DNA of 64,000 nt from Peribacillus sp. FSL E2-0218 (lineage in GTDB: Bacteria > Bacillota > Bacilli > Bacillales > DSM-1321), in NCBI RefSeq assembly GCF_037992945.1, contig NZ_CP150304.1, positions 4,157,501-4,221,500 on the forward strand, in the 5' to 3' direction. The notes under the pieces are model-generated. The model was not told the origin of the DNA. It did no database searches and was given only the letters and a program-made list of their open reading frames with translations. Shown one piece after another: positions 43,537 to 52,070 of the stretch; positions within the stretch are counted from its first letter, which is position 1; each line of letters opens with the position of its first letter. A program made the translations under genes and the position numbers.

Positions 43537-43695
43537 TCATTTCTGATTTTTTAATATACGAACCTCTTCTTCTAGCTTATCCATTTTTTGTTGAAGTGCT
43601 TTCTTTGGTTTCATTAGTTTTCTTACTAAAAGCAAAACCAATAATACGAAAAGTATAGTTAGAATGAAGCCTGGAATACCTATATTACTCAACAT
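43537..43695 (-). CDS. Small membrane protein with coiled C-terminus
   Basis: 52 residues from the ATG at 43695. One hydrophobic segment with GIPGFILTILF, then a helical charged tail (KMDKLEEEVRILKN). The start resembles TatA (SNIGIPG), but the TatA FGP motif is absent. Function unknown. Confidence 0.55.
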   Translation of the reverse strand: MLSNIGIPGFILTILFVLLVLLLVRKLMKPKKALQQKMDKLEEEVRILKNQK

Positions 43696-43823
43696 ACACA
43701 CCGCCCCATTCACTTCATTAACCAAATTCTAGATTTGATTATAAAATTTGTCAATGTCTCCAAGGAATACAACCGGTGTATTCTTGTGAATAATAAGCGT
43801 GTTACGCAATGAGGAGGACTTAT

Positions 43824-43982
43824 ATGAAACAAGATCAACAAGCTAAAGGGAATTCCGATTCCATCATGAAACCGGAATTTTCCGGAACTGATGCACAAAA
43901 AGTAAAACAACAAATCCAAAAAGATGTAAGCGAAGGACAAGGTGCTATGACCTCCCGTGAAGCCGGGGCCATGCGCGATTAA
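43824..43982 (+). CDS. Small hydrophilic protein, possibly gamma-SASP-like
   Basis: 52 residues, Gln/Lys/Asp-rich with no Cys or Trp. It has GTDAQKVKQQIQ, reminiscent of gamma-type small acid-soluble spore proteins, and ends in EAGAMRD. A strong AGGAGG lies 6 bp before the ATG, and a terminator follows at once. The spore assignment is tentative. Confidence 0.65.
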   Translation: MKQDQQAKGNSDSIMKPEFSGTDAQKVKQQIQKDVSEGQGAMTSREAGAMRD

Positions 43983-44006
43983 AAAACCACTGCAAGTGGT
44001 TTTTTA
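43981..44006 (+). terminator. Terminator of the small hydrophilic protein gene
   Basis: AAAAAACCACT / AGTGGTTTTTT with a 3-base loop, starting in the stop codon. Confidence 0.9.
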
Positions 44007-44044
44007 TTTTCTGTTCATTTTTCGTTTCCGTTATTGCTCAGTTA

Positions 44045-44490
44045 TCATATTCCGCAATGATAAAGGAAGAATTCACCTTTAGCCAAAGTTTCTGACATTG
44101 AAATGATCTTTTCAAATTGTGCCATCACTTCATCTCGGCTTAAGGTTAGCTTTTCAAAGTACAGCCATAAACGTATGCACCAGTGAGTACAAAGCTAGCA
44201 GGTGCGTTCTTGAATAGATTTTTCCATGACGAAAAAATCCCTATTAAAGTTTTAGATGACGGCTTATCAAAAAGGGTGACTCCATGATAGTTAATACCCC
44301 GGCCGCTTGGATTCCCTCGCATTGCTGGGTTTTGACTCGGGATCCATTTCAATGAGTCCATTATGTATTGAATTACATCATCATGTATCACGACACTTTC
44401 AATGACATCGTTACTGCTTTCTCTATGTATCCAAAAATCTCTAATAACGGTTGTTTTGGAAATAAGCTAAAACTCATGATTCAAGTCCAT
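44045..44490 (-). pseudogene. Broken gene for a ~150-residue protein (nonsense plus frameshift)
   Basis: An AAGGAGG site precedes ATG 44490, but codon 8 is TAG (44467-44469). The frame then stays open through SKTTVIRDFWIHRESSNDVI and GRGINYHGVTLFDK, to TGAYVYG near 44165. There the reading must shift to continue as YFEKLTLSRDEVMAQFEK to a stop at 44045. Two lesions in one gene indicate decay. I recall similar intact proteins in Bacillus; function unknown. Confidence 0.75.
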
Positions 44491-44539
44491 ATTTTCCTCC
44501 TTAAAAATAAGTTCCTGCCGCCATGCCTAGTAAAGATAA

Positions 44540-44824
44540 TTAATGAAGAGAGTTTCTAGTCTTTTTTCTTAATCCTTTAATCGTTAAATAAATCGAGAAT
44601 AGCAAGAACAAACCGCCAAATAACCATACCCCATATTCTTCACTAGAAAAATATTCATCTAAAAAATCATCAAGAAATAGTTTGCCTGTTATGATGAAGA
44701 TTAGACCTGTTGTGAAGAAGGTGAAAGCTATTGTGAAAAAACCTTGAACTTTATTTCTCTTGTCCTTAAAACCATTCATTAAGCCTAAAACCACAGACAA
44801 AACCAATATATCAGTGATATTCAT
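44540..44824 (-). CDS. Small membrane protein
   Basis: 94 residues with three hydrophobic segments and a basic tail (LRKKTRNSLH). Weak TAGGGTG site. Not recognised. Confidence 0.6.
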   Translation of the reverse strand: MNITDILVLSVVLGLMNGFKDKRNKVQGFFTIAFTFFTTGLIFIITGKLFLDDFLDEYFSSEEYGVWLFGGLFLLFSIYLTIKGLRKKTRNSLH

Positions 44825-44931
44825 ACACCCTAACCTTCTAAGCTTCTATTTTTGTTCAGCATAAGCTAAAAAAATTCTACATCATATATAAAGATATTTC
44901 CATGTGGCTAACCAGCCAAATAAGAAAAAGG

Positions 44932-44947
44932 CCGCTTCAGCAGCCTC
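44932..44947 (-). terminator. Terminator, GCTGCC family
   Basis: GGCTGCT / AGCGGCC (one wobble) with a minus-strand T-run, just past the next small gene. Confidence 0.7.
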
Positions 44948-44949
44948 TT

Positions 44950-45132
44950 TTAACGATCATTATCTAAATCATTATCCAGAAATGACTTTTTATCTTTTTT
45001 CATTTCATGCTTTTCTTCAAGGATTTGACCAATGATTGAATGGTTGATTCCCTTTCTTACTGCCGTTTCAATAACCACATATAGGATGAATAACCCAACA
45101 ACAGTAAGACCTATCGGAATGATGATTTGCAC
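44950..45132 (-). CDS. Small single-span membrane protein
   Basis: 60 residues from a GTG at 45132, with GGAGGG 6 bp upstream; the longer frame to 45150 covers that site. One hydrophobic segment, then a charged tail ending LDNDLDNDR. Not recognised. Confidence 0.6.
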   Translation of the reverse strand: MQIIIPIGLTVVGLFILYVVIETAVRKGINHSIIGQILEEKHEMKKDKKSFLDNDLDNDR

Positions 45133-45278
45133 TGAATACCCTCCAAACAAACATTTTTTTTCATTGCACCATAAGATTCACGGCTCCCTGTTGAATTACC
45201 CTACTCCGTATCCCACTTAAATAAGCTGCCTTAAAGACAGCCCTGCTTATTTATTCAGCCTCATCAATCTCAGCACTT

Positions 45279-45488
45279 TCATTTAATCACTGCTGCAGCT
45301 GCCCATAATATGATATGTATAATTATACCATCCAATAGTGATTGAACAGGGTAACAAGTTGAAAAAGGATATTTTTCAGTAGTAAAGCCATTAATTTTCA
45401 GCCAAACGAGGTATCGATATATCGTAACGATCGTCCCTGCCAAAAATACGATAAACGATCATACGTTTAACGCACGGTAGTTCTTCAT
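45279..45488 (-). pseudogene. Small membrane protein gene interrupted by TGA
   Basis: AAGGGGGAAAAG precedes ATG 45488. MKNYRALNV is followed by TGA (45459-45461), then the frame runs open for 59 codons, encoding SFIVFLAGTIVTIYRYLVWL and a second hydrophobic segment IIIHIILWAAAAV. A GCTGCC-type hairpin follows at 45224. It was probably one 69-residue protein before the stop arose. Confidence 0.65.
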
Positions 45489-45535
45489 CTTTTCCCCCTT
45501 ACCTTAATCTGCCTTATCATTCCAAGAAGAAAAAA

Positions 45536-45554
45536 GGCTGCCACATTAGCAGCC
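45536..45554 (-). terminator. Terminator, GCTGCC family
   Basis: GGCTGC / GCAGCC, followed on the minus strand by six T. Downstream of the sigma/anti-sigma operon. Confidence 0.8.
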
Positions 45555-45671
45555 CCGTGTATGAACAACGCCCTTGTCAGTTGAATTTACTTTCCTCAGG
45601 TTTCTAGGTTGCCTGCCTTTCATTCATATTTTATCTGTGTATGGTGAGTTTTTGTATCAATGGTTCTGGCT

Positions 45672-46664
45672 TCAATACTTATCTACCGTAGCCCCTATGA
45701 CGGAGGCACGGATGAAATCAAGCTTTTGGAAACGTCTAAGCTCCGCTGGCGAACCGGTCACGACAGCCCCGTTTAACCGAATTTCCCCTTTTGTAGATTG
45801 TGTGTTTTCCTTGATTCCCTTCAGCGCTTCTTTAATGGAGCTTTTATGACTATCTGTTTTGTTCAGTTGCTTCATCGTCTGTATGAACCCTTGCCCATTT
45901 TCCTTAGAATAAGGGTATTCTTGGCGGACTTCGAATCCGAAGGCTCCGCCACCTCCCTTAGTTTTTAGGCTATCAGAATCCAGTTCCTTTGTCATTCTGT
46001 CCATTTGGGCAACAGTTGTTGTATCGGCCCATAACCAATTGACATTTTCATAGCCAAGCTTCTTACTTAGCTCTGCCAAAGTCATTGGCTCCTTAAAGGA
46101 AAGGGCCACTTCAATTAATTTATTTTTGTCCAAACCGACTGCAGTATCAAGTTCTATCGGTAAATAGTCATAGGATAAACCTGGGTAATAAAAATCGATT
46201 TTCCTTTCATTATTGAATTCATTGTAACGGACCATTCGTTGCGCTTTTTCGTTAAAAACATTGACTTCAATCATCCCGCTTCCTCGTTCAATCGTATCGA
46301 TCCTTCCGAACAATGGGATTTTCTCGGTCTTTTTATCCCATACGATTGAACGGTCACCAATGCTTTTACGATATGTCGTTTCTTTTGTTACACTAAATAA
46401 ATTATAATTATTGCTGCTACTCGCAAATGATATATTGGCCCCATGAATCATGTCATAATAATTATCCTGATGCTCTAGCCGATTAGTGAGGATGTATTGA
46501 CTGCCTGTGAAAAGGATGGTCAACAGAATCACAGTTGTAAATACAGCAATGATCACATACTTGAATGTCTGTCTTCTTCTTGTTTTTTTGATGGCCTTTT
46601 GCAAGGAAGGTGTGCTGATAAAGTCGATTTCTTCCTCTTTTTTTGATTCATGGTTATCACTCAT
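45672..46664 (-). CDS. Anti-sigma factor with sigma-regulator N and C domains
   Basis: 330 residues: a cytoplasmic N-terminus (IDFISTPSLQKAIKKTRRRQTFKY region), one membrane segment (about 37-57), and an outer domain of the Sigma_reg_C type, with KGEIRLNGAVVTGSPAELR at the end. It should hold the ECF sigma at the membrane until a signal releases it. Its start overlaps the sigma gene by 8 bp. Confidence 0.85.
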   Translation of the reverse strand: MSDNHESKKEEEIDFISTPSLQKAIKKTRRRQTFKYVIIAVFTTVILLTILFTGSQYILTNRLEHQDNYYDMIHGANISFASSSNNYNLFSVTKETTYRKSIGDRSIVWDKKTEKIPLFGRIDTIERGSGMIEVNVFNEKAQRMVRYNEFNNERKIDFYYPGLSYDYLPIELDTAVGLDKNKLIEVALSFKEPMTLAELSKKLGYENVNWLWADTTTVAQMDRMTKELDSDSLKTKGGGGAFGFEVRQEYPYSKENGQGFIQTMKQLNKTDSHKSSIKEALKGIKENTQSTKGEIRLNGAVVTGSPAELRRFQKLDFIRASVIGATVDKY

Positions 46665-47157
46665 GATTCTCCTCCTTATAAATCTTCGCTAATCGTTTCC
46701 TCGCTCTGAATAAATTCGTCTTAATGGAACTGATCGGCTTCTCTATTAACATCGCTATCTCTTCGTACGATAAGCCTGATTGATACTTTAATAACAAAAG
46801 TTCTTGAAAGTGTGGCCTTAACTTTGAAAGGGCATCTCCAACCTCTTTATTCCTTTCTTTCACAAGAAAGATCACCTCTGGAAGCTCTTCTATGTCCGTC
46901 ACTAAACGTTCTTCATTTAAATTGAGGTCATACCGACGGTGCTTTCGGCACTGATCATAATGAAAATTCAATGATACGCGTATCAGCCAACTCCGAATCT
47001 TGGAAGTCTGAATCGTATCGTAATAAAGCAGATACTTATAAGCCGTTTCCTGAACAGCATCCTCTGAATCTGCCTGCGAAATGCCCAACTTCCGCAAGTA
47101 TCTATATACAATATTAAGCTCCGAATTAAGTACGTTATTTTTAGTTATGTCATCCAT
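46657..47157 (-). CDS. ECF-type RNA polymerase sigma factor
   Basis: About 166 residues. Region 2 has DSEDAVQETAYKYLL and IRSWLIRVSLNFHYDQCRK; region 4 has LLLLKYQSGLSYEEIAMLIE and IKTNLFRARKRL. AGGAGG lies before the paired ATG codons; the second is preferred. It is cotranscribed with its anti-sigma and probably autoregulated. Confidence 0.9.
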   Translation of the reverse strand: MDDITKNNVLNSELNIVYRYLRKLGISQADSEDAVQETAYKYLLYYDTIQTSKIRSWLIRVSLNFHYDQCRKHRRYDLNLNEERLVTDIEELPEVIFLVKERNKEVGDALSKLRPHFQELLLLKYQSGLSYEEIAMLIEKPISSIKTNLFRARKRLAKIYKEENHE

Positions 47158-47240
47158 CATCGTCCTCCTGCCTACTAGACGTATATCGTATAGAAAAGTT
47201 TACAATTTTACTTACACATTTTTAGTTTTTTTTTCCATAC

Positions 47241-47262
47241 AAAAAAAGAGCTGCCAAGGCAA
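47241..47262 (-). terminator. Terminator, GCTGCC family
   Basis: GTTGCC / GGCAGC with a 2-base loop and seven T on the minus strand. Confidence 0.75.
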
Positions 47263-47315
47263 CCCCCTTATTGTTTACGTACAATCTCCATAACTTATCA
47301 TTGCTTCGTTCAGTA

Positions 47316-48134
47316 TCAGTTATGGAAGTCTTCAACTCTATCCAGCCATTCATTTATTAGCGTAGGGAAGAGTTGTGGTTGTTCAATTTGCAGATTGTGG
47401 CCTGCACTATCCAATACGGCAAATGTTCCTTTCGGATACTTATCGGCTAGGTCAAGAGCATCCTTATATCCAACCGAAGAGTCTTGCCTTCCTAACAGGA
47501 AAACGCTGGGTTTACTGAAATCAGACTGATCAATCTTAAAAGAAAACCCATATTCATTTTTTACCTTATTTAGAAACTTTTCATCTCCCATTTTACAACC
47601 ACTAAGAATTTCTTCGTTGTACCTTAACCATGTGTATTCATTAAGTACAATGTTATGATTCTTGAAATCTTCTAATTGATCCTTTGATAAACTTTCAATA
47701 AACTTTTGATTCATCTTTACTATTTCGTGTTTCTCAACTGTTCGATTTTCTGGAAGTGGTAAAATGACCGGACATATGAAGGCAGCGCCGAGTATTCGTT
47801 TCTGCTGCTTTTCAATAAGGCCCCTAGCTATATAGCCACCGTATGACTCCCCGGCAATGACGTACTCTTGGTCAGGAATTACGGCTTGAATGAAATCCGA
47901 AACAGCATTCAGCATTTCATCGGAACTGCTTATTTCGTCGTATCCTTTTGTTAATCCCATCCCAGGAAGGTCCAAATAAATCCGGCGCCACCCGTGCCTC
48001 CCAGCCAATATAGGCTCCATACACCCGCTCATCAATCGATGGTCAGGAGTATAACCATGTATCATTAAAATGGGCGTACCTTCCCCTAAATCTTCATAAT
48101 ATATTTCAGCCTGGCGAACTTTACAATATGCCAT
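47316..48134 (-). CDS. Alpha/beta hydrolase
   Basis: 272 residues with the oxyanion HGYTPDHR, nucleophile elbow AGESYGG, acid in LLGRQDSSVG and GHNLQIEQP at the catalytic His. AAGGAG site 4 bp before the ATG. General esterase/peptidase fold; substrate unknown. Confidence 0.85.
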   Translation of the reverse strand: MAYCKVRQAEIYYEDLGEGTPILMIHGYTPDHRLMSGCMEPILAGRHGWRRIYLDLPGMGLTKGYDEISSSDEMLNAVSDFIQAVIPDQEYVIAGESYGGYIARGLIEKQQKRILGAAFICPVILPLPENRTVEKHEIVKMNQKFIESLSKDQLEDFKNHNIVLNEYTWLRYNEEILSGCKMGDEKFLNKVKNEYGFSFKIDQSDFSKPSVFLLGRQDSSVGYKDALDLADKYPKGTFAVLDSAGHNLQIEQPQLFPTLINEWLDRVEDFHN

Positions 48135-48195
48135 TTTACTCCTTCTTTCTTTAAGACTCTTTTCGTAAAGATTATTGTTTTTAACACGAAACGAT

Positions 48196-48649
48196 TCAAG
48201 GCTGATTGAAGCGGAGGTGCGAGACTCCTGCGGGCGCTGCGGGACAAATTCTTTTGCCTTTACCCTGTAACTCTTCCCACTCTGGCCAAGTCATCATATC
48301 TAATTCAGGTCTTGGTGGATCATCTAGTATCGATATAAATTCAATGGAATGACCATCTGGATCTTCGAAATAGATAGATACAGCGGGCATGAATGGATAA
48401 ATATTCTTTTGCCGAGGATATATCCTCCACATTAACTTTAAAAGCAAAATGTTGTCGCTGCACTAATGAACTGGGATAGTTTTCTCGGATACCAAGCATC
48501 GACTCTCCTGGTTGCCCAACCCAATAAAATTTTGACTTTCTAGCAGTATCTTCATGTAACGGAATAATGTTCAAGAGCTTTTCATAAAATGTCGCCGACC
48601 TTTGATAGTCCCTAACGTTAATATGAGTTTCAAAAATACCTTTTATCAT
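48196..48649 (-). pseudogene. VOC-family gene, frameshifted and with repeat-derived 3' end
   Basis: The first frame (48649 down to about 48375) encodes IKGIFETHINVRDYQRSATF and FAFKVNVEDISSAKEY. The family-typical end (FMPAVSIYFEDPDGHSIEF...EWEELQGK) is in another frame. The linking residues are short, so sequence was lost. Beyond EWEELQGKGK the frame runs into a GC-rich dispersed repeat. It no longer encodes one VOC protein. Confidence 0.8.
48206..48245. repeat. Dispersed Bacillaceae GC-rich repeat
   Basis: AGCGGAGGTGCGAGACTCCT and the following GCGGGCGCTGCGGG match a repeat common between genes in Bacillaceae, recalled from memory. It sits at the 3' end of the broken VOC gene. Confidence 0.6.
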
Positions 48650-48774
48650 TATTGTCAGCCCCTTTATTACAGGTGTTTACGTTAACATCAATATCCTGCT
48701 CTTATTTTATACATTATTGAAATATTTAACAAATAGCCCAACCCGAACAAACAACCTTCACCTGTTGCTTCCGT

Positions 48775-48802
48775 AAAAAAAAAGCTGCCTTAAAGACAGC
48801 CC
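48775..48802 (-). terminator. Terminator, GCTGCC family
   Basis: GCTGCCTT / AAGACAGC (one wobble) with ten T on the minus strand. Confidence 0.85.
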
Positions 48803-48834
48803 GAACCCACAGCAATGCATTAGTTAGTGCATTA

Positions 48835-49086
48835 CTATTCCTTTGCTAGTTCCCCTAAACCAATGGAAAACAGAAGGACCAAAAGAAGGCACACCATAAT
48901 ATATATCGCCTTTCTTACCTTAAAGGGCAGTAAATTCATCAAAAGATACATAAAATTACCGAGGATTCCTGCTCCACTTATCACTTCCGTCTTCTCTTTA
49001 TCTTGTTCTTTAGTATATCTAATGGAAAATATCAATCCTGTCATCGATAGGAGAATAAGAAAGAGAAACCCTATATCTATGTTCAT
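48835..49086 (-). CDS. Small membrane protein
   Basis: 83 residues from ATG 49086 with GGTGAGGG upstream. Three hydrophobic segments separated by RYTKEQDKEKTE. The long frame to 49101 begins with a GTG inside the site. Not recognised. Confidence 0.6.
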   Translation of the reverse strand: MNIDIGFLFLILLSMTGLIFSIRYTKEQDKEKTEVISGAGILGNFMYLLMNLLPFKVRKAIYIMVCLLLVLLFSIGLGELAKE

Positions 49087-49318
49087 TTTTTGTTCCCTCA
49101 CCCTTTTGGGATCCTGATGGTATATCCGGATCCCTTTTCTTTTTTTCTAGAAAGAATCCAGTATCTGCCACGACCAGCATTAGAAAGAGGCCTATACACG
49201 CAGTTACGATCCCTGCTGTTTTGTCTTTGGCATAAAAACATATATATGTATTAAAAGAGATAAACATTAAAAAAATAAATAACTTTGCAACGAAGTTAAT
49301 CGTAACCATTGGTTTCAC
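49019..49318 (-). CDS. Small membrane protein with possibly altered C-terminus
   Basis: About 99 residues from a GTG at 49318 (GAGG 6 bp upstream). Two hydrophobic segments, then a Lys-rich stretch. The end overlaps the next gene by 68 bp. A one-base change in the A-run near 49145 would give SGYTIRIPKG and a stop just before the next start, so a frameshift is suspected. Not recognised. Confidence 0.5.
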   Translation of the reverse strand: MKPMVTINFVAKLFIFLMFISFNTYICFYAKDKTAGIVTACIGLFLMLVVADTGFFLEKKKRDPDIPSGSQKGEGTKNEHRYRVSLSYSPIDDRIDIFH

Positions 49319-49449
49319 AATAAACCTCATTCATCTTTCAACAGGCTAGTGAAACTGCAATTCATTGAAGTCTTTCCTACCCTTTATCTGTTTTAAATCC
49401 CTCTGGAATCGATTGCTCAACAGGGTCAACTAATTTAGACTACATAAAG

Positions 49450-49785
49450 CTAATCACCTATGGCAAATACATGTTTTTTTCGCTGTATAGCTTCCATGCA
49501 GAGCCATTTTAAATCTTTAGCAAAACGCCGGACTTGCTGATCTTTGTCTTCCTTTGTGTAGGTATGAATTAAACCTTCACATATGCCTATCAATTGTTTA
49601 ATCTCATCTCTATACAAAATGGTTTCACCATACATATCAAGATTTAGAAGTAAGCCAAACTTATTAGCAGGATCCTTTTCCTTTTTTAAAAGATAGGAGT
49701 GTATCCCCTCTTCAAACTCTACAAACGTTTCTTCCTTATACGCTTCTTTATAGGTGGTAGCTAAAATGAATTGGATTCCACACAT
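49450..49785 (-). CDS. Hypothetical soluble protein
   Basis: 111 residues with GGGAGAAG upstream. Mixed charged sequence (YKEETFVEFEEGIHSYLLKK). No membrane segment. Not recognised. Confidence 0.6.
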   Translation of the reverse strand: MCGIQFILATTYKEAYKEETFVEFEEGIHSYLLKKEKDPANKFGLLLNLDMYGETILYRDEIKQLIGICEGLIHTYTKEDKDQQVRRFAKDLKWLCMEAIQRKKHVFAIGD

Positions 49786-49944
49786 TCACTTCTCCCTTTC
49801 CCTGCTTATTTCTACCTATTGTAGCAAAATGCATTTACTTAAGGGGCAGCTATTTTTTTGCAATACGGCCTCTTCCACCATTTGTCACCACATTCCTTTT
49901 AATGGTAAATTTAAGGTAAAACTCAAGTTTAAAGGGGAGTCACG

Positions 49945-50412
49945 ATGAAGAAGAAAATGACCGGTGCATTAGTTATCATGTTGGCACTAACAGCTTGTAG
50001 CATCTTCACTGATAAAGGTACCGAATCAGAGACGAAGACCAAACTTGATTATCCATTTACAGGAGAGAGCGAGCACTGGGAGGCTGTATATTCTTATAAA
50101 GCAACCGAAATAAGGGGCAAAAAGGGCAGACAAGCAACTCACTCCAGCAAAGATAACTATGTACTTACATTAAAATACAAGGGATCTTTGGAAGAATTAT
50201 CTTCAATGAAACACCTTGAATATTCTTATGAAACAAGCTCAAGTAAAGGAAGTAAAAGAGAGGACTATCCTGCCCCGCCTAGTGAAAAAGTATTTACAAC
50301 TAGTGGAAGTTCAGTAAATGGAGCAATGAAGAACAAAGATGAAATGATTAAGATACATGTAAAATGGGATGACAATGACGAGTCATTCGAACTGCGTAAT
50401 AAAACCAAGTAA
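49945..50412 (+). CDS. Hypothetical lipoprotein
   Basis: 155 residues with lipobox LALTAC (Cys 18). The mature part is hydrophilic, with a repeated Tyr/Thr beta-like pattern (HWEAVYSYKATE, NYVLTLKYKG). Similar small surface lipoproteins are common in Bacillus. AGGGGAG site. Function unknown. Confidence 0.75.
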   Translation: MKKKMTGALVIMLALTACSIFTDKGTESETKTKLDYPFTGESEHWEAVYSYKATEIRGKKGRQATHSSKDNYVLTLKYKGSLEELSSMKHLEYSYETSSSKGSKREDYPAPPSEKVFTTSGSSVNGAMKNKDEMIKIHVKWDDNDESFELRNKTK

Positions 50413-50457
50413 TTGGCCGAAATATTAGGTATGCAAATCCATGAAACCCTTCAAAAT

Positions 50458-50487
50458 AAATGACTTTAATGTAGAAGTCATTTTTTT
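50458..50487 (+). terminator. Terminator of the lipoprotein gene
   Basis: AAATGACTT / AAGTCATTT with an 8-base loop and a T-run. A 74-codon plus frame crosses it and is not credited. Confidence 0.75.
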
Positions 50488-50523
50488 GTTTTGGCTTTTT
50501 TTATCAATCGTCATAGGTATAAC

Positions 50524-50554
50524 AAAAAAAGGGCTACTTCACGTAACCCTTTTT
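50524..50554 (-). terminator. Terminator of the beta-lactamase gene
   Basis: AAAAAGGG-TAC / GTA-CCCTTTTT arms 15 bp past the stop. Confidence 0.8.
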
Positions 50555-50569
50555 AGTACAATCCTTTTT

Positions 50570-51502
50570 CTATTTATTTTTGACTTTAAGAGCCTGTATT
50601 ACTTCTTTTGTTGCCTCAGCGATAAGCTTGTCATTATACTCGGCATCTTTTTCATCTCGACTTGAAAGGACGGCAAGAACGATAGGGTCTCCTTTTGATG
50701 GCCAAATGATGGCGATGTCATTTCGCGTACCATATGATCCCGCGCCAGTCTTGTCAGCAACTTCCCAGCCTTTCGGCACTCCAGCTCGAATTAGCGCATC
50801 TCCCGTCGTATTTCGCTTCATCCAATCTATTAAAAGCTCACGTTTCTCTTTTGGAAGTGCATCTCCCAATGTAAAAGCCTGAAGACTTTCAGCAAGTGCT
50901 CTTGGCGTACTCGTATCATGAGTTTCACCAGGATTCACTTCGTTTAAAGCTGGCTCAATCCGCTCAGGGCTGGTAACATCATCACCCATTTCCTCCAGTG
51001 CTTTTTTGAATCCAGCCGGTCCCCCCAGTTGCTTAAGGATAAGGTTTCCAGCAGTATTGTCACTGTATCGAAGAGACGCATCCGAAAGCTCCTTAAGCGT
51101 CATCCCGGCATCAACATGCTTCTCTGTGATCGGATTATAATTAACCAGATCCTCCTGTGTATAGGTAATTCTTTGCTTAAGGTCTACCAATGATTTCTGT
51201 TGTAATAGAGCTCCTACAGCTAGGGCCTTATGAGTGGATGTATAAGCAAAACGCTCATCTGGATGATAGGTTACCGTTTGGTTTGTACCGGTATCCAAGG
51301 CAAAGATACCAAGCTTGGCATCAAATTTTTCTTCAAGCTGGGCAAAATTTTGAATCTTGGCCGTTTCTTGTTTTTTAGGTTCAGTTAATTCAGCCTTCCC
51401 GTTATTGTTTGAACAACCCGCAAGCGCTGCGCATGAAAGAACCAGTACTGGCACTATTTTTTTGAATGTGGAAGTACAAAAAATATGGTTCAATGATTTC
51501 AT
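50570..51502 (-). CDS. bla: Class A beta-lactamase, lipoprotein form
   Basis: 310 residues. Lipobox LAGC gives a lipidated Cys at 30. The class A motifs are all present: STHK (Ser89), SDN (147-149), EPALN (Glu183) and KTG (251-253). It should hydrolyse penicillins at the cell surface; spectrum cannot be told. No blaR/blaI genes lie beside it, so control is not obvious. AGAGG-type site. Confidence 0.93.
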   Translation of the reverse strand: MKSLNHIFCTSTFKKIVPVLVLSCAALAGCSNNNGKAELTEPKKQETAKIQNFAQLEEKFDAKLGIFALDTGTNQTVTYHPDERFAYTSTHKALAVGALLQQKSLVDLKQRITYTQEDLVNYNPITEKHVDAGMTLKELSDASLRYSDNTAGNLILKQLGGPAGFKKALEEMGDDVTSPERIEPALNEVNPGETHDTSTPRALAESLQAFTLGDALPKEKRELLIDWMKRNTTGDALIRAGVPKGWEVADKTGAGSYGTRNDIAIIWPSKGDPIVLAVLSSRDEKDAEYNDKLIAEATKEVIQALKVKNK

Positions 51503-51689
51503 TGAAATTACACCTCTTTCTAGAAATTTTTTATTATCTGTTCTCCTCCGCAGGAAACACTAACACAGTCATTTTATCAACGATCCGCAACAATGAACAT
51601 GTAGTGCTTATAATACCTCCATGATAAAAAGATGAATATTTAAAATATTCAACGCAGGAAAATCGATCGTTTCATACTAACGGTTTCTC

Positions 51690-52070
51690 CTATTGTTTAA
51701 ATGGAAGCCGTGGACTTTCATCTTGATAGATAGAGTAAGTCCAGCCTCCATTTTCCATTTCTGAGCATTGATCATCATTGCAAAAAAAGAGATAGGTCTG
51801 CTGGTCAGTACGGACACTTACACCAAAATAGTAGGGGAATGCTCCCCCTTTATTTTTATCAAGGCTAGCATCCATCGCAATAATGTTCTCTTTTTCTGCT
51901 ATCTTTTTATAATCTTGACTCTCAACCGTTTTTTGAACCATTTCACTTAAAATAACCTGTTCACTTTTGGAAGGTTCATACGCATGTTCAAAAATAAGCC
52001 ATCTTCCAAATAAAAACAAATTAAACCCGATACTGATCATCAATAATGTAACTAAAATTTTATTCTTCAT
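51690..52070 (-). CDS. Hypothetical membrane-anchored protein
   Basis: 126 residues with one N-terminal hydrophobic segment (about 5-27) and an outer domain holding a CNDDQC pair of Cys. It overlaps the XRE gene by 11 bp and has GGAGGGGG inside that gene, so the two are cotranscribed. Function unknown. Confidence 0.7.
   Translation of the reverse strand: MKNKILVTLLMISIGFNLFLFGRWLIFEHAYEPSKSEQVILSEMVQKTVESQDYKKIAEKENIIAMDASLDKNKGGAFPYYFGVSVRTDQQTYLFFCNDDQCSEMENGGWTYSIYQDESPRLPFKQ

Noticed and set aside
43537..43695. Calling the small membrane protein TatA
   Set aside because: The start is similar but the FGP hinge and amphipathic helix are missing, and there is no tatC.
50441..50665. A 74-codon plus-strand hydrophobic frame
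   Set aside because: It spans two terminators and overlaps the beta-lactamase gene.
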